Of a DNA stretch of 64,000 nt, positions 41,105 to 50,402 are shown one piece after another (within the stretch, counting starts at the first letter, position 1; the number at the start of each line of letters is the position of its first letter). This stretch comes from an uncultured Lachnospiraceae bacterium (GTDB lineage Bacteria; Bacillota; Clostridia; Lachnospirales; Lachnospiraceae), in contig CANBFE010000004.1 in the NCBI GenBank assembly GCA_947367855.1, positions 1 through 64,000 on the forward strand. Reading direction: 5' to 3'. Below the pieces are notes generated by a model. The model did not search any database. It saw only the letters and a program-made list of their open reading frames with translations, and was not told the origin of the DNA. Position numbers and translations under genes: made by a program.

Positions 41105-41932
41105 ATTGTATCCATCTCCTTCCCTGTAGTTCTCCGTTTTCTTCATAAAGGATTTTATGCCCATAAGGACACTGACTGTCCGGGCTGTTTCCTCGTCCAT
41201 ATTCCGGTAAGCCGTCTCCCGCTCCAGGAGCCTGCGCAGACCTGATTTGTCCTTTCTGTAAGGCAGCAGGGCGAACAGGATTCCCAGTGAGGTCCGAAAG
41301 ATGCCCTTTTCTGTAGGCTCGTTGGCACATATCAGACGCATGGGATAATCCGCAAACCAGTTTTTCCATGTCTGGCTTTCTGAGCCTGGAGCTTCCGGGC
41401 CGAAATCCATCATGTCCATCAGGCTTCTGGGTCCGTTCCATTCTTCTGTGCCATGGTACAGACACAGGGTATAAACGGGGGCAATGCGGTCTTCTCTACG
41501 GAATTGTCCCAGGCGTTCTCCGGCATCCCCATAGACGGGAGAAGGCCTTTGGATAGCAGCATCTGCAGTACGGTTCTGAAGCCGCCCGGCAGCATCCGCG
41601 TCCCGGTTCTTTCTTTGGATTTGGCGGATCTGCTGACCGTATTCCCGGCAGTCGTAGTCCATGACCCGCCAGGGCATGGCATAGCTGATTTCACTTTGCG
41701 CCTCCACGGCCAGAAGCTTCAGCCATCCTCCGGAGAGCAGGCGCTTCTTGATGTCCCGGATACGGGGACCTTTTTGTCCGGCCTTTTCGTCAGGGGGATA
41801 TAGTTCGGAAGCCTGCTCCAGATCTTTGGCTTTCACCATCTGCCTGCCCCCGAAATAAAAACAGTTAAACAGATCCGCAAAGCGCATATTGTCCTCCAGA
41901 TAGGACAGCAGCGCATCATTTTCCTTTCCCAT
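40853..41932 (-). CDS. Rpn-family PD-(D/E)XK nuclease / putative transposase, copy 2
   Basis: 359 residues; AGGAGG before ATG 41932. NMRFADLFNCFYFGGRQMV then LKLLAVEAQSEISYAMPWRVMDYDCREYGQQI: the E-A-Q strand (about residues 76-80) is the E-x-Q of PD-(D/E)XK Rpn enzymes. PVYTLCLYHGTEEWNGPRSL (about 147-166) is the conserved second half shared with copies at 16045 and 62795. The C-terminus is glycine/charge-rich (GWEAGEKAGWEKGEKARE) and ends in a helical domain. An internal start candidate lies at 41104. Confidence 0.8.
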   Translation of the reverse strand: MGKENDALLSYLEDNMRFADLFNCFYFGGRQMVKAKDLEQASELYPPDEKAGQKGPRIRDIKKRLLSGGWLKLLAVEAQSEISYAMPWRVMDYDCREYGQQIRQIQRKNRDADAAGRLQNRTADAAIQRPSPVYGDAGERLGQFRREDRIAPVYTLCLYHGTEEWNGPRSLMDMMDFGPEAPGSESQTWKNWFADYPMRLICANEPTEKGIFRTSLGILFALLPYRKDKSGLRRLLERETAYRNMDEETARTVSVLMGIKSFMKKTENYREGDGYNMCKAIQDMMEDSRMEGWEAGEKAGWEKGEKAREDARIKEEAKGIRIFIQSNRDDGAADEIIADKLQKYYAMSAQNAWAALSRE

Positions 41933-42179
41933 AGGTTCCCTCCTGTTCCTTTAGGCATCCTTCAGGCAGGAAACACTCGAAATAATAAAGTTCCTGCCTT
42001 TTCCATCTCCTATAAAGTTCTCTTCTCGGTGAAAACAGCAGAAACGCCATTCAACTTTAGAAATACCGAATTTCAGATCGGAATACAGATCTCTCTGGTT
42101 CCACTGTTTTTAGAATAATGGATAATTCAGGTTCTGTCAAGTGTATTTTCTTTTCGAACTGTTGTTTGTGTTGTTTTGT

Positions 42180-42230
42180 CGTTACTGTTCACAGGTGCCT
42201 CAGTTACTGTGAACGGAGTGAACAGTAACG
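42180..42230. repeat. Inverted repeat with nested palindromes
   Basis: CGTTACTGTTCAC (42180-42192) and GTGAACAGTAACG (42218-42230) are exactly complementary over 13 bp, with a 25-base loop that itself holds TTACTGTGAAC. No T-run follows. It could be an operator, a REP-type repeat or a terminal structure of a lost element; only one copy is seen here. Confidence 0.7.
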
Positions 42231-42306
42231 TTTTGTTGTAACGGCAGACAGCCCTTACGGTTGATTTCGTTCACAGGTACATGCGAATAGCTGCAAAAGA
42301 GAAAGA

Positions 42307-42338
42307 GCTGCCGCAGGAAAGTACAAGCAGGCGGCAGC
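42307..42338 (-). terminator. Intrinsic terminator of glgP
   Basis: GCTGCCGC (42307-42314) pairs with GCGGCAGC (42331-42338); on the minus strand it is followed by CTCTTTCTCTTTT. It sits 68 bases past the glycogen phosphorylase stop. Confidence 0.8.
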
Positions 42339-42405
42339 CCTGTAATTTTTGAAAGGATAGTTTATTGATTATAACTTAACGGTTTTTAATATGGTTTTTG
42401 GATAT

Positions 42406-44670
42406 TCACTCGCCCAGATGCCAGATATCCTGGTTGTATTCCGCAATGGTGCGGTCGGAGGAGAAGAAACCGGCCTTGCTGATATTGACCAAAGCCCGTC
42501 TGGTCCAGTCAGAGGGATTCACGGCGTAATCGTTCAGGGCCTGGTTCTTGCGTACCACGTAGGCATTGAAGTCGGGCAGTGTCTGGAACCAGTCTTTGCT
42601 GATCAGCTCATGGCGCAGGCGGCCGAGATGCTCGCTGCTGCCCAGGGAGAGCATTTCCCTGCCGGTGAGGAAGTCCACGGCCCGGCGGATATTGGGGTCG
42701 CTCTCATACCATTCCCGGGCGCAGTAGCTGCCGTTTTCGTATCTGCGGATGACCTGGGCGCTGCTCTGGCCGAAGATATAGATATTTTCACTGCCCACTG
42801 CTTCGGCAATCTCTACATTGGCTCCGTCCATGGTGCCCAGGGTCAGGGCGCCGTTCAGCATGAATTTCATGTTTCCCGTGCCGGAGGCTTCCTTGGAGGC
42901 CAGGCTGATCTGTTCCGAAAGATCGCAGGCGGGAATCATTTTCTCAGCGGCGGTTACATTGTAGTTCTCGATAAACACAATCTGCAGCCATTTGGATACT
43001 GCCGGGTCGGAGGCGATGACCTTTGACAGGGTCAGCAGCCCGTGGATGATATCCTTGGCAATGGTGTAGGCAGGGGCAGCCTTGGCGCCGAAGATGGCGG
43101 TAAGGGGCACCAGGGGCAGATGTCCGGCCTTGATCTCGAAGTACTGGTGGATCAGGTACAGGAGGTTCAGCTGCTGCCGTTTGTACTCATGGAGCCTCTT
43201 GGACTGGATGGCGAAAAGGCTGTCCGGGGTCAGGGTAATATTCTGGGTGCGCTTCAGCCACTGGGCCAGGGCTTCCTTGTTGGCCTGCTTGATCTGGGCA
43301 AGTCTGTGGAGTACCTTTTCGTCGGAGGCGAAAGCAGCCAGTTTTTCCAGTTGGGAGGCATCCTTTTTGAAGCCGGGGCCGATAAGGCTTTCAAGGAAGG
43401 CAGTGAGCTCCGGGTTGCATTTCAGAAGCCATCTGCGGAAGGTGATGCCATTGGTTTTGTTGTTGAATTTTTCCGGATAGAGCCGGTAAAAATTGTTCAG
43501 CTCGCTGTTCTTAAGGATTTCCGTGTGGAGGGCGGCCACTCCGTTGGTGCTGTGGGTAAAGTGGATGTCCATATGGGCCATGTGGATGGTATTGTGGGCG
43601 TCAATGATGGCGGTGGAGACATCGTCCACCTTTGCGCGTACAAGAATATCCAGTTTTTCGATTATGAGCATCAACTGGGGAACCACTGTCTCCAGGTAAC
43701 GTCTGGGCCATTTTTCCAGGGCTTCCGCCAGTATGGTGTGGTTGGTGTAGGCGCAGACCTTTGTGACAATTTCCACGGCCTCGTCGAAGTCAATGTCTTT
43801 TTCGCACAGCAGGCGGATCAGTTCCGGAATCACCATGGAGGGGTGGGTGTCGTTGATCTGGACGGCAGCATAGTCATACAGGTCGTGAAGGTCGCTGCCC
43901 CGTTCCATGCATTCTTCCAGAATCATCTGTGCTCCGGCGCTGACCATCAGGTACTGTTGATAGATCCGCAGGAGGCGTCCATTGTCGTCGCTGTCGTCTG
44001 GATAGAGGAACAGCGTCAGGTTTTTGGCGATGTCCGTCTTGTCAAAGGCGATGCCTTCTCCGATCAGGGACTGGTCCACGGTGTCTAAGTCAAACAGGTT
44101 CAGGAAGTTGGTGCGGCCTTCGTAGCCGGTGACAGCGATCCGGTAGAGTCTTGCGGTGTAGTCGGTTCCGGCCAGGGAGACAGGGTAGGTTTTCTCGGTT
44201 TTTACTGCCCAGTCATGGTCTCCAAGCCAGAAATCCGGCGTTTCGCTCTGAAGGCCGTTTTTGAAATTCTGATGGAAGAGGCCGCAGTGATACCGTAAGC
44301 CAATGCCGTCTCCGGGCAGATTCAGGGTGGCTACGGAATCCAGGAAGCAGGCGGCCAGACGGCCCAGGCCGCCGTTGCCCAGACTGGGTTCAGGCTCCGT
44401 TTCTTCCAGTTCTGCCATGGATTTTCCATGGGCTTCCAGGCAGTCCTTTACCTGTTCATAGAGCCCCAGATTGATCAGGTTGTTGCTCAGAAGTTTGCCG
44501 ATGAGGAATTCGGCGGAGATGTAGTAGAGCTTCCGGCCTTTTACAGGCAGAATGCGTTTCTGGCTCTCGGATTCCACGATGTGGAGCAGAGCTGTGTAAA
44601 GTTCCTCATAAGTGCAGTGGGCAATGTCTTTTTTGCAGTATCCGCTTAATGCGATTTCCATTTCTGTCAT
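42406..44670 (-). CDS. glgP: Glycogen/starch/alpha-glucan phosphorylase
   Basis: 754 residues. Releases glucose 1-phosphate from glycogen or maltodextrin with phosphate and PLP. The start is ATG 44670 with AAGGAG 9 bases upstream. Markers: LEETEPEPSLGNGGLGRLAACFLDSVATL (about 87-115), the substrate-facing YHCGLFHQNF (about 128-137), and the PLP-lysine motif EASGTGNMKFMLNGALTLGTMDGANVEI (about 593-620). The length is somewhat less than the 800-840 of other bacterial enzymes, mainly at the N-terminus, which fits the shorter clostridial maltodextrin phosphorylases. A divergent AraC regulator lies upstream. Confidence 0.95.
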   Translation of the reverse strand: MTEMEIALSGYCKKDIAHCTYEELYTALLHIVESESQKRILPVKGRKLYYISAEFLIGKLLSNNLINLGLYEQVKDCLEAHGKSMAELEETEPEPSLGNGGLGRLAACFLDSVATLNLPGDGIGLRYHCGLFHQNFKNGLQSETPDFWLGDHDWAVKTEKTYPVSLAGTDYTARLYRIAVTGYEGRTNFLNLFDLDTVDQSLIGEGIAFDKTDIAKNLTLFLYPDDSDDNGRLLRIYQQYLMVSAGAQMILEECMERGSDLHDLYDYAAVQINDTHPSMVIPELIRLLCEKDIDFDEAVEIVTKVCAYTNHTILAEALEKWPRRYLETVVPQLMLIIEKLDILVRAKVDDVSTAIIDAHNTIHMAHMDIHFTHSTNGVAALHTEILKNSELNNFYRLYPEKFNNKTNGITFRRWLLKCNPELTAFLESLIGPGFKKDASQLEKLAAFASDEKVLHRLAQIKQANKEALAQWLKRTQNITLTPDSLFAIQSKRLHEYKRQQLNLLYLIHQYFEIKAGHLPLVPLTAIFGAKAAPAYTIAKDIIHGLLTLSKVIASDPAVSKWLQIVFIENYNVTAAEKMIPACDLSEQISLASKEASGTGNMKFMLNGALTLGTMDGANVEIAEAVGSENIYIFGQSSAQVIRRYENGSYCAREWYESDPNIRRAVDFLTGREMLSLGSSEHLGRLRHELISKDWFQTLPDFNAYVVRKNQALNDYAVNPSDWTRRALVNISKAGFFSSDRTIAEYNQDIWHLGE

Positions 44671-44843
44671 GATTCTATTCTCCTTTTTATGTGTGGTTGT
44701 TTTTGAGCCAATATAGCTTTTTCAGGATGTTTCGGCCGTTTTCTGCCCGAAAGATGTCAGGGGCTTTATGCCGGGGATAGGTTCCCTATCAATATATGGG
44801 AGAACCTCTTTTATTATTTTTACCATATTTTTGAAAAGAATGC

Positions 44844-44873
44844 TTGTATAATGTCATCAAATTATTGTATAAT
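44844..44873 (+). promoter_or_regulatory. Promoter of AraC regulator gene
   Basis: TTGTAT (44844-44849), 18-base spacer and TATAAT (44868-44873). The word TTGTATAAT appears twice (44844-44852 and 44865-44873), so alternative starts or an operator repeat are possible. Lies in the 236-base gap between divergent glgP and the AraC gene. Confidence 0.5.
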
Positions 44874-44906
44874 CCTATCATCATAAAAGGGAAAAGGACG
44901 AAAGAA

Positions 44907-45797
44907 ATGAAGGAAAACGGCAGGAAACCCCAGGATTTCGGAAGCGGTTATTATGAGACAAAAAAGCATTCTGATACAATGTTTGCATATAATGTATATC
45001 CCTGCACCATTCCCGGGGATTTTACCTTTGTGCCGCTGCACTGGCAGGACAGCATGGAGATTATCTATGTGAAGCGGGGCAGGGGGATGGTGCAGGTGGA
45101 CCAGGAGATGTTTCAGGCGGAGCAGGGGGATATTTTTCTGATTGCCCCGGGGCATCTTCATGGGATGCAGAGCCTGCCCAGGGAGAGTATGGTGTATGAA
45201 AATATTATTTTTGATCTCTCCTTTCTGGGAGGCGGCATTGATATCTGCAGCCAGAAATATCTGCAGCCCATGGTCAGCGGAAAGATCCGCCTGCCTGTGC
45301 GGGTGGGGAAGGGGGACGCCATGTACGGGCAGATGTCGGCCTGCCTGGATGCCGCGGACGGACTGTGTTCCGCCAGGCCTGTGGGCTATGAACTGGGGGT
45401 GAAGGGCAGACTGCTGTTGCTATTTTCCATGCTGTTCCGATACGGCACGGATTATGAGGATTGGGACAGGGAGGTGCAGAATGCGGAGAAGCTGAAACTG
45501 GTGCTCTCGAAAATCGAACGGGATTATGGTAAACAATTGACGGTGAAAGACGGGGCGGATGTGTGCGGATACAGTGAGAGTCATTTTATGCGGTGGTTTA
45601 AGGAGGCCACGGGGAGGAGCTTCGGGGGATATCTTATCGAATATCGTCTGGAGAAGGCGGCTTATGCCCTGAGGAACAGCGGCGATACGGTGTTGGAGAT
45701 TGCGGAGCAGACTGGGTTTGAGAATCTGTCCAATTTTAACCGGCTGTTTCGGAAACGGTTTGAGATGACGCCCAGTGCATTCCGGAAGGGAGGGTGA
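44907..45797 (+). CDS. AraC-family transcriptional regulator (cupin sensor)
   Basis: 296 residues from ATG 44907. The N-terminal part is a cupin/AraC arm (WQDSMEIIYVKRGRGMVQVDQEMFQAEQGDIFLIAPGHLHGM, about 47-90) that would bind a sugar. The C-terminal double HTH covers about 195-295: KIERDYGKQLTVKDGADVCGYSESHFMRWFKEATG and GDTVLEIAEQTGFENLSNFNRLFRKRFEMTPSAFRK. Divergent from the glycogen phosphorylase gene, it could control that gene, an inference from position. Confidence 0.88.
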   Translation: MKENGRKPQDFGSGYYETKKHSDTMFAYNVYPCTIPGDFTFVPLHWQDSMEIIYVKRGRGMVQVDQEMFQAEQGDIFLIAPGHLHGMQSLPRESMVYENIIFDLSFLGGGIDICSQKYLQPMVSGKIRLPVRVGKGDAMYGQMSACLDAADGLCSARPVGYELGVKGRLLLLFSMLFRYGTDYEDWDREVQNAEKLKLVLSKIERDYGKQLTVKDGADVCGYSESHFMRWFKEATGRSFGGYLIEYRLEKAAYALRNSGDTVLEIAEQTGFENLSNFNRLFRKRFEMTPSAFRKGG

Positions 45798-45968
45798 AGG
45801 GCAGCGCACTGGCCCAGGAAAATCATACAGGACAGGGCGGACGCAGAATTTTCATGCAAAATGGGTCCAAAAACATTACGCGGAGATTCCCGGGAGCAGT
45901 CCCCAGGAATACGCCATGTCCTGTATATAGATGAGCGGGTAAAGGAGGAACCTGCAATGGTGCGGAAC

Positions 45969-47939
45969 TCAGCGTCTGCGCAGGGTAAAGCCGCCCACCA
46001 GCTGCTTCAGCACGGCGGCCTGGTTGGAGAGTTCCTCACTGGTGGCGGCGCTTTCTTCTGCGGTGGCGGAGTTAGACTGCACTACCTCGGAAATCTGGCT
46101 GACAGCCAGGGTCACCTGATTGATGGAGCCGGTCTGGCGCTCTACCGCCTCGGCCATCAGGTCCATCTGCTCAGCGGCCTGCCCCGCCAGTTCCACCACC
46201 CGGGATACGGAAGAGGTGACGCTTGTAACAGCTTCCCCGCCGCTGCTGACTGCCTGGATGGAGCGGTTGATCAGTTCCATGGTGGCCTTGGTGGCCGCAT
46301 TGGATTTGGAGGCCAGTTCCCGGACCTCATTTGCCACCACGGCAAAGCCTTTGCCTGCCTCGCCTGCTCTTGCAGCTTCCACGGAGGCGTTCAGGGCCAG
46401 GATATTGGTCTGCAGGGCGATGTCTTCAATGGTGTCAATGATATGCTTGATCTCATTGGAGGTGGCGGTGATCTGTTCCATTGCCCGGTTCAGTTCCTGG
46501 ATATTCCGGTTGCTTTCCATCAGCTGAGCCTGGGCGCCGTCCACTGCGTTTTTGGTCTGTTCGGACAGATGTGCCGTTTTCTGGGCGTCCTTATCCATAT
46601 CCGCCAGGGTGCCGGAGAGCTCAACCACCGCACTGGCCTGCTCCGTGGAACCCTGGGAAAGAGCAGTGCCGGAAGCAGCCACCTGGGCGGAGCCGTTGGA
46701 AACCCGGCGGGTTGCTTGGGCTATGCCTCCCAGTGTCTGGTTCAATTTTTCGTTGATGGTTTCCAGATCTTCCCGAAGGGTCTGGAAATCTCCGGGATAA
46801 CTGGCCTGAAGGCTGTCCGCGGTGAGGTCGCCGTTGGCAATGCCGCTGAGTATGGCGCCCATTTCCGCAAGCATGCCCTGGAAGGTTTCCACCAGATGGG
46901 CGGTGGAGTCGGACAGAATGCGGGTTTCGTCCTTTGTGGTCACCTGGGGAAGGGGACTTTTCAGATCACCTTCGGAAAGGGCGTGAAGGCGATTGGCGCA
47001 TTTCACAATGGGGCCGGTGAAGGAACGGCATACAGGGGCGGAAATCAGGATCACCAGAAGGCAGAGCACCAGGCCCGCCGCCGACTGGATATTGTTGCCC
47101 ACATAGGCATAGTGCAGAAATTCGTCTTCGCTGATGGTAACGCCCACACTCCATCCGTCTGTGCCGGGGATGGGAGCGTAGCCCTGAATGTATTCCGAAT
47201 TGTCTTCAGGATAGGTATAGGTACCCACACCCCGCTCACCGGCAATCATTTTCTGCTCAATGGCCCCCAGTTCCTGAATGTATTTGTCATTGGGATTGGA
47301 GGCCATTTCCCGCACCAGGTTTTCCTGACTCAGGACTTCCTCTTCCTCCAGGGCAGCGATGGTAGTGCCTTCCCGGTCAAGTATGTAGGCGTCTCCCTCT
47401 TCTCCGATCTGTATCTCGCTGATGATGGACTGCAGAAGGTAAGTATCACACTGAAAATATACCACACCCCGGACTGTGCCGTCTGCGGTCACCGGGGCGG
47501 ATACCACCATGTATCGGTCGTTTCCCTCCACATAAGGGGAGGACATGTAACTTTCTCCCTGAAGCGCCGCCTGGAAGAACGGTTCTCCGGAGATATCCGT
47601 ACCATGAACCGCATCTTTTCCCTGGGCATCCGCCATGCCTCCGAACCGCATGTAATATGCGTCCACCTTTGTCTGCAGAAAGGCCTGCTTCTCGGCATCG
47701 CTATACTCGGCGGAGGTGAGAATGGGGGAAGCGGCAATTTCCGCGATGGTCAGGGTGTAGGTAGAAATCATGTTCTGGGCGGCAAGGGCGGCCAGATCAG
47801 TGGTTTCGGTGAGGGTCTTTTCCAGGGCAGTCAGGGTGGAATTGCGGGAGATGGCCGTGCTCAGGGCCACGTTGACTGCAGATACGCCAAGTGCGGCGAG
47901 AATCAACAGGAGCATGATTTTGGTATGAATCTTTTTCAT
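45969..47939 (-). CDS. Methyl-accepting chemotaxis protein (double-Cache)
   Basis: 656 residues. TM1 about 8-30, an extracellular dCache-like sensor (about 33-280, with FRGG...DVHGTDISGEPFFQAALQGESYMSSPYVEGN as the proximal ligand-pocket signature), TM2 about 283-305, HAMP about 306-360, and the MA domain from about 400, with the invariant hairpin SVEAARAGEAGKGFAVVANEVRELA near 518-542. No CheR/CheB tail (WxxF) is visible. The weak site TAAAGAACA precedes the ATG. A long antisense ORF on the plus strand is only its shadow. Confidence 0.95.
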   Translation of the reverse strand: MKKIHTKIMLLLILAALGVSAVNVALSTAISRNSTLTALEKTLTETTDLAALAAQNMISTYTLTIAEIAASPILTSAEYSDAEKQAFLQTKVDAYYMRFGGMADAQGKDAVHGTDISGEPFFQAALQGESYMSSPYVEGNDRYMVVSAPVTADGTVRGVVYFQCDTYLLQSIISEIQIGEEGDAYILDREGTTIAALEEEEVLSQENLVREMASNPNDKYIQELGAIEQKMIAGERGVGTYTYPEDNSEYIQGYAPIPGTDGWSVGVTISEDEFLHYAYVGNNIQSAAGLVLCLLVILISAPVCRSFTGPIVKCANRLHALSEGDLKSPLPQVTTKDETRILSDSTAHLVETFQGMLAEMGAILSGIANGDLTADSLQASYPGDFQTLREDLETINEKLNQTLGGIAQATRRVSNGSAQVAASGTALSQGSTEQASAVVELSGTLADMDKDAQKTAHLSEQTKNAVDGAQAQLMESNRNIQELNRAMEQITATSNEIKHIIDTIEDIALQTNILALNASVEAARAGEAGKGFAVVANEVRELASKSNAATKATMELINRSIQAVSSGGEAVTSVTSSVSRVVELAGQAAEQMDLMAEAVERQTGSINQVTLAVSQISEVVQSNSATAEESAATSEELSNQAAVLKQLVGGFTLRRR

Positions 47940-48278
47940 TGTTCTTTACGGCTGCTTTACAGCAGCGTCAGCCTCCTTTTCTGGTTTCTGCTGTGTTCCG
48001 GGGGACGGTTTTCCAGGGCTTTGTTACAGAGACACGTCCCTGCGGAAAGGGCAGGAAGATTATCCCTTTTATTTTACACAGGATTGAAAGAGATTGCAAG
48101 GTCTCCGCAACGTTTTTGGGTGAAAATCCATCTTGTAAAATTTGTAAAAATATTATAAACTGATTATGAAAACGATGAGAACACCTGCTTTCCTGGATTC
48201 GGTTTCAGTCAGTGCCCGGGTTCGGCGGCAGGGTGGTTTCGCAGACAAGGCTTCAAGTTATTACATAAGGAGGAAAAC

Positions 48279-49385
48279 ATGAGTTCAAAAGCAGAAAAAC
48301 ACTCTATTCCCATCGTATTAATTCCCCTGTGCGGCACGGAGGAGCTTTCCAGTAAAATCGAGTATTATCTCCGGGAGACCTACAACAAGGAGGAATGCCA
48401 TGTGGTGAATTCCCAGATTGTCCGCTTTTCCACAGGGGACGGAAAGGCTGTACTGGAGGACACTGTCCGGGGCGCGGACGTGTATATCCTGATGGACGTG
48501 GGAAATTACGCATGTTCTTACCAGATGTATGGCCAGACTGTGCCCATGTCTCCGGACGAGCATTTTCAGAACCTGAAAAGAACGGTTTCCGCCATCGGAG
48601 GCAAGGCTTACCGGATCAATGTCATTTCGCCCCTTTTATACGCCAGCAGGCAGGACAGGCGGATTTCCAGAGAGTCTCTGGACTGTGCCATGGCGCTGCG
48701 GGAGCTTGAAAATGTAGGCGTGAAGAATATTACTGCTTTTGATGTTCATGATAACAGGGTGGCCAACGCGGTGCCCTATAACGGGTTTGATGATCTGTTT
48801 CCCATTTATCAGGTGATCAAGGCCATCAAGAAAAATTATCCGGATATTACGTTTACCGAGGAGAATTCCATCTTCATCTCCCCGGACCTGGGCGCAACCA
48901 CCAGGAATTATAAATATACCAACGAACTGGGTCTGGATATGGGGATTTTCTATAAGCGCAGATCCAGAACCAAGGTGGTGGGCGGCAATTATGTGGTAGA
49001 TGTGCATAAATATATCGGACCCAGTGTGAAAAATAAGGACGTGTTCATTGTGGATGACATGATCTGTTCCGGCACCACCATGTTGGATGTGGCCAAATAC
49101 TGCAAGAAGCAGGGGGCGAAGCGGGTTTTTGCCATAGCCACCTTTGCTCTGTTTACAGAGGGCATTCAGAAGTTTGACGAGGCCTACAAAAAGAATGTGA
49201 TGGAGGCCGTGTTTATTACAAATGCGTCTTACAGGCGGGATGAAATCCGCAATGCCCCCTGGTACAGGGAAGTGGATATCACAAAATATATTGCCATCTA
49301 CATCAATTCCGTGAATGCGGGAAAATCTATTTCCAAGCTTCTGGATCCCCATGAGAAGATTCATCGTCTTCTGGATAAGGGATGA
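48279..49385 (+). CDS. prs: Ribose-phosphate pyrophosphokinase (PRPP synthetase)
   Basis: 368 residues, longer than class I Prs (about 315). Makes PRPP from ribose 5-phosphate and ATP for nucleotide, histidine and tryptophan synthesis. NVISPLLYASRQDRRISRESLDCAMAL holds the ATP-flexible region; the PRPP-binding loop is VFIVDDMICSGTTMLD (about 253-268). YVVDVHKYIGPSVKNKD replaces the K/R-rich catalytic flexible loop found in classic Prs. ATG 48279 follows AAGGAGGAAAAC. It is isolated, in a gap between a chemoreceptor and an ABC operon. A paralogue in addition to a classic prs is possible. Confidence 0.88.
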   Translation: MSSKAEKHSIPIVLIPLCGTEELSSKIEYYLRETYNKEECHVVNSQIVRFSTGDGKAVLEDTVRGADVYILMDVGNYACSYQMYGQTVPMSPDEHFQNLKRTVSAIGGKAYRINVISPLLYASRQDRRISRESLDCAMALRELENVGVKNITAFDVHDNRVANAVPYNGFDDLFPIYQVIKAIKKNYPDITFTEENSIFISPDLGATTRNYKYTNELGLDMGIFYKRRSRTKVVGGNYVVDVHKYIGPSVKNKDVFIVDDMICSGTTMLDVAKYCKKQGAKRVFAIATFALFTEGIQKFDEAYKKNVMEAVFITNASYRRDEIRNAPWYREVDITKYIAIYINSVNAGKSISKLLDPHEKIHRLLDKG

Positions 49386-49389
49386 ATGA

Positions 49390-50400
49390 TTATGCGCTTT
49401 TTCTCTGTCGCCTGGATAGGAGCAAATAGAGCAAAAACCAAAGCAGACAATGAACGACAAGAATAAGAATATCTTTTACCGCCGCTGTTCCGCTGCCGGC
49501 TGACAAGTCCATAATTCCCTCGAATGTTGCCTGGGAGGGGACAAGGTAGCAGACTGCGGAAAGAAGCGGCGGGCATGTTCCCACAAGAAAGCGCAGGATT
49601 GGTACAGCCATAAACAGCAGCATAACGATTTTGATATAAACCACGCCAACCATCAGCCCGCCGGAAGCTCTGCCAATGAATACGCCTGTCAATGCTGCAA
49701 CAAATGCGGAAAGCACAATCAGCATCAGCATGAGAGCTGCGTTTTGCAGAGAGAGCCGGAAGCAGATACAAACCGTAATCGTGGAGGACAGGCACCCGCA
49801 GATAAATCCGACAAAGAGTTTTTGCATGATATACTGGCTGTGCGTCATTGGCAGAATCTCGTTGATCAACGCAACGCCGTCCTCCTTTTCCGAAATCATG
49901 TTCATTGCGTTAAAGGTGCATCCCATAAACATGGCGACAATCAAGGTAACAGCAATCAGCATATCCTGAAATCCGGCCATCACATTGGGACGCTCTAAAA
50001 TGTGTACCTCTGTCTGGCCAGTGGTATTTCGCTGTTTGTACAGGTCAGGGAGCGTGTCGGCGGTCTGGCGAAAGATATCCAGTTCGTCGCCGGAAAGAAT
50101 TGTTTTGATGCCGCTTCCGTCAGCTTTCACACCGATTAGATTGGTAGACGGCTCTTTGACTGCGTCTGTCAGTTCTTCTGCCGTCGGATAAGCTGTCACC
50201 GAGCCATACCGATTCAGCCATGTAAGGGTTTGTGTCGGCAGATCGCCTTTCAGAACTCCAAAATGCAGTTCGCCCAGAGCAGAAAAGTCGATTGCGCCCA
50301 CAAACTGCAGAGCTGCCGCAGCGACAATGGGTAAAAGAAAAGTCATCAGGCAAAACCTGTCATGCAATACGCTTTTCAGTTGGTAACGTAAACCTTTCAT
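49390..50400 (-). CDS. ABC-2 type transporter permease, second subunit
   Basis: 336 residues from ATG 50400 (AAAGGAGG upstream); longer upstream readings are spurious. One N-terminal TM (about 18-37), a large extracytoplasmic domain (about 40-160) and five TMs in the second half (AVTLIVAMFMGCTFNAMNM, LFVGFICGCLSSTITVC, ALMLMLIVLSAFVAALTG, IVMLLFMAVPILRFL, LILVVHCLLWFLLYLLL). Last gene of the sensor/ABC operon, three bases after the previous gene. Confidence 0.86.
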   Translation of the reverse strand: MKGLRYQLKSVLHDRFCLMTFLLPIVAAAALQFVGAIDFSALGELHFGVLKGDLPTQTLTWLNRYGSVTAYPTAEELTDAVKEPSTNLIGVKADGSGIKTILSGDELDIFRQTADTLPDLYKQRNTTGQTEVHILERPNVMAGFQDMLIAVTLIVAMFMGCTFNAMNMISEKEDGVALINEILPMTHSQYIMQKLFVGFICGCLSSTITVCICFRLSLQNAALMLMLIVLSAFVAALTGVFIGRASGGLMVGVVYIKIVMLLFMAVPILRFLVGTCPPLLSAVCYLVPSQATFEGIMDLSAGSGTAAVKDILILVVHCLLWFLLYLLLSRRQRKSA

Positions 50401-50402
50401 AT

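Larger units (their letters stand above)
41933..42405. other. Intergenic region with inverted repeat and glgP terminator
   Basis: No gene is evident. Contains a perfect 13-bp inverted repeat (42180-42230, listed) and the glgP terminator (42307-42338). A block near 42120-42180 is T-rich and low in complexity. A second degenerate GTTCACAGG motif appears at 42270-42278, echoing the inverted repeat. Confidence 0.5.

Noticed and set aside
42391..44088. Two long plus-strand frames inside glgP
   Set aside because: Antisense to glycogen phosphorylase, no domain, low-complexity G/V/L/F composition.
45861..48158. 765-codon open frame on the plus strand
   Set aside because: It is antisense to the well-supported chemoreceptor on the minus strand; its residue make-up (many H, G, Q) is typical of a shadow frame and no ribosome site or domain is seen.
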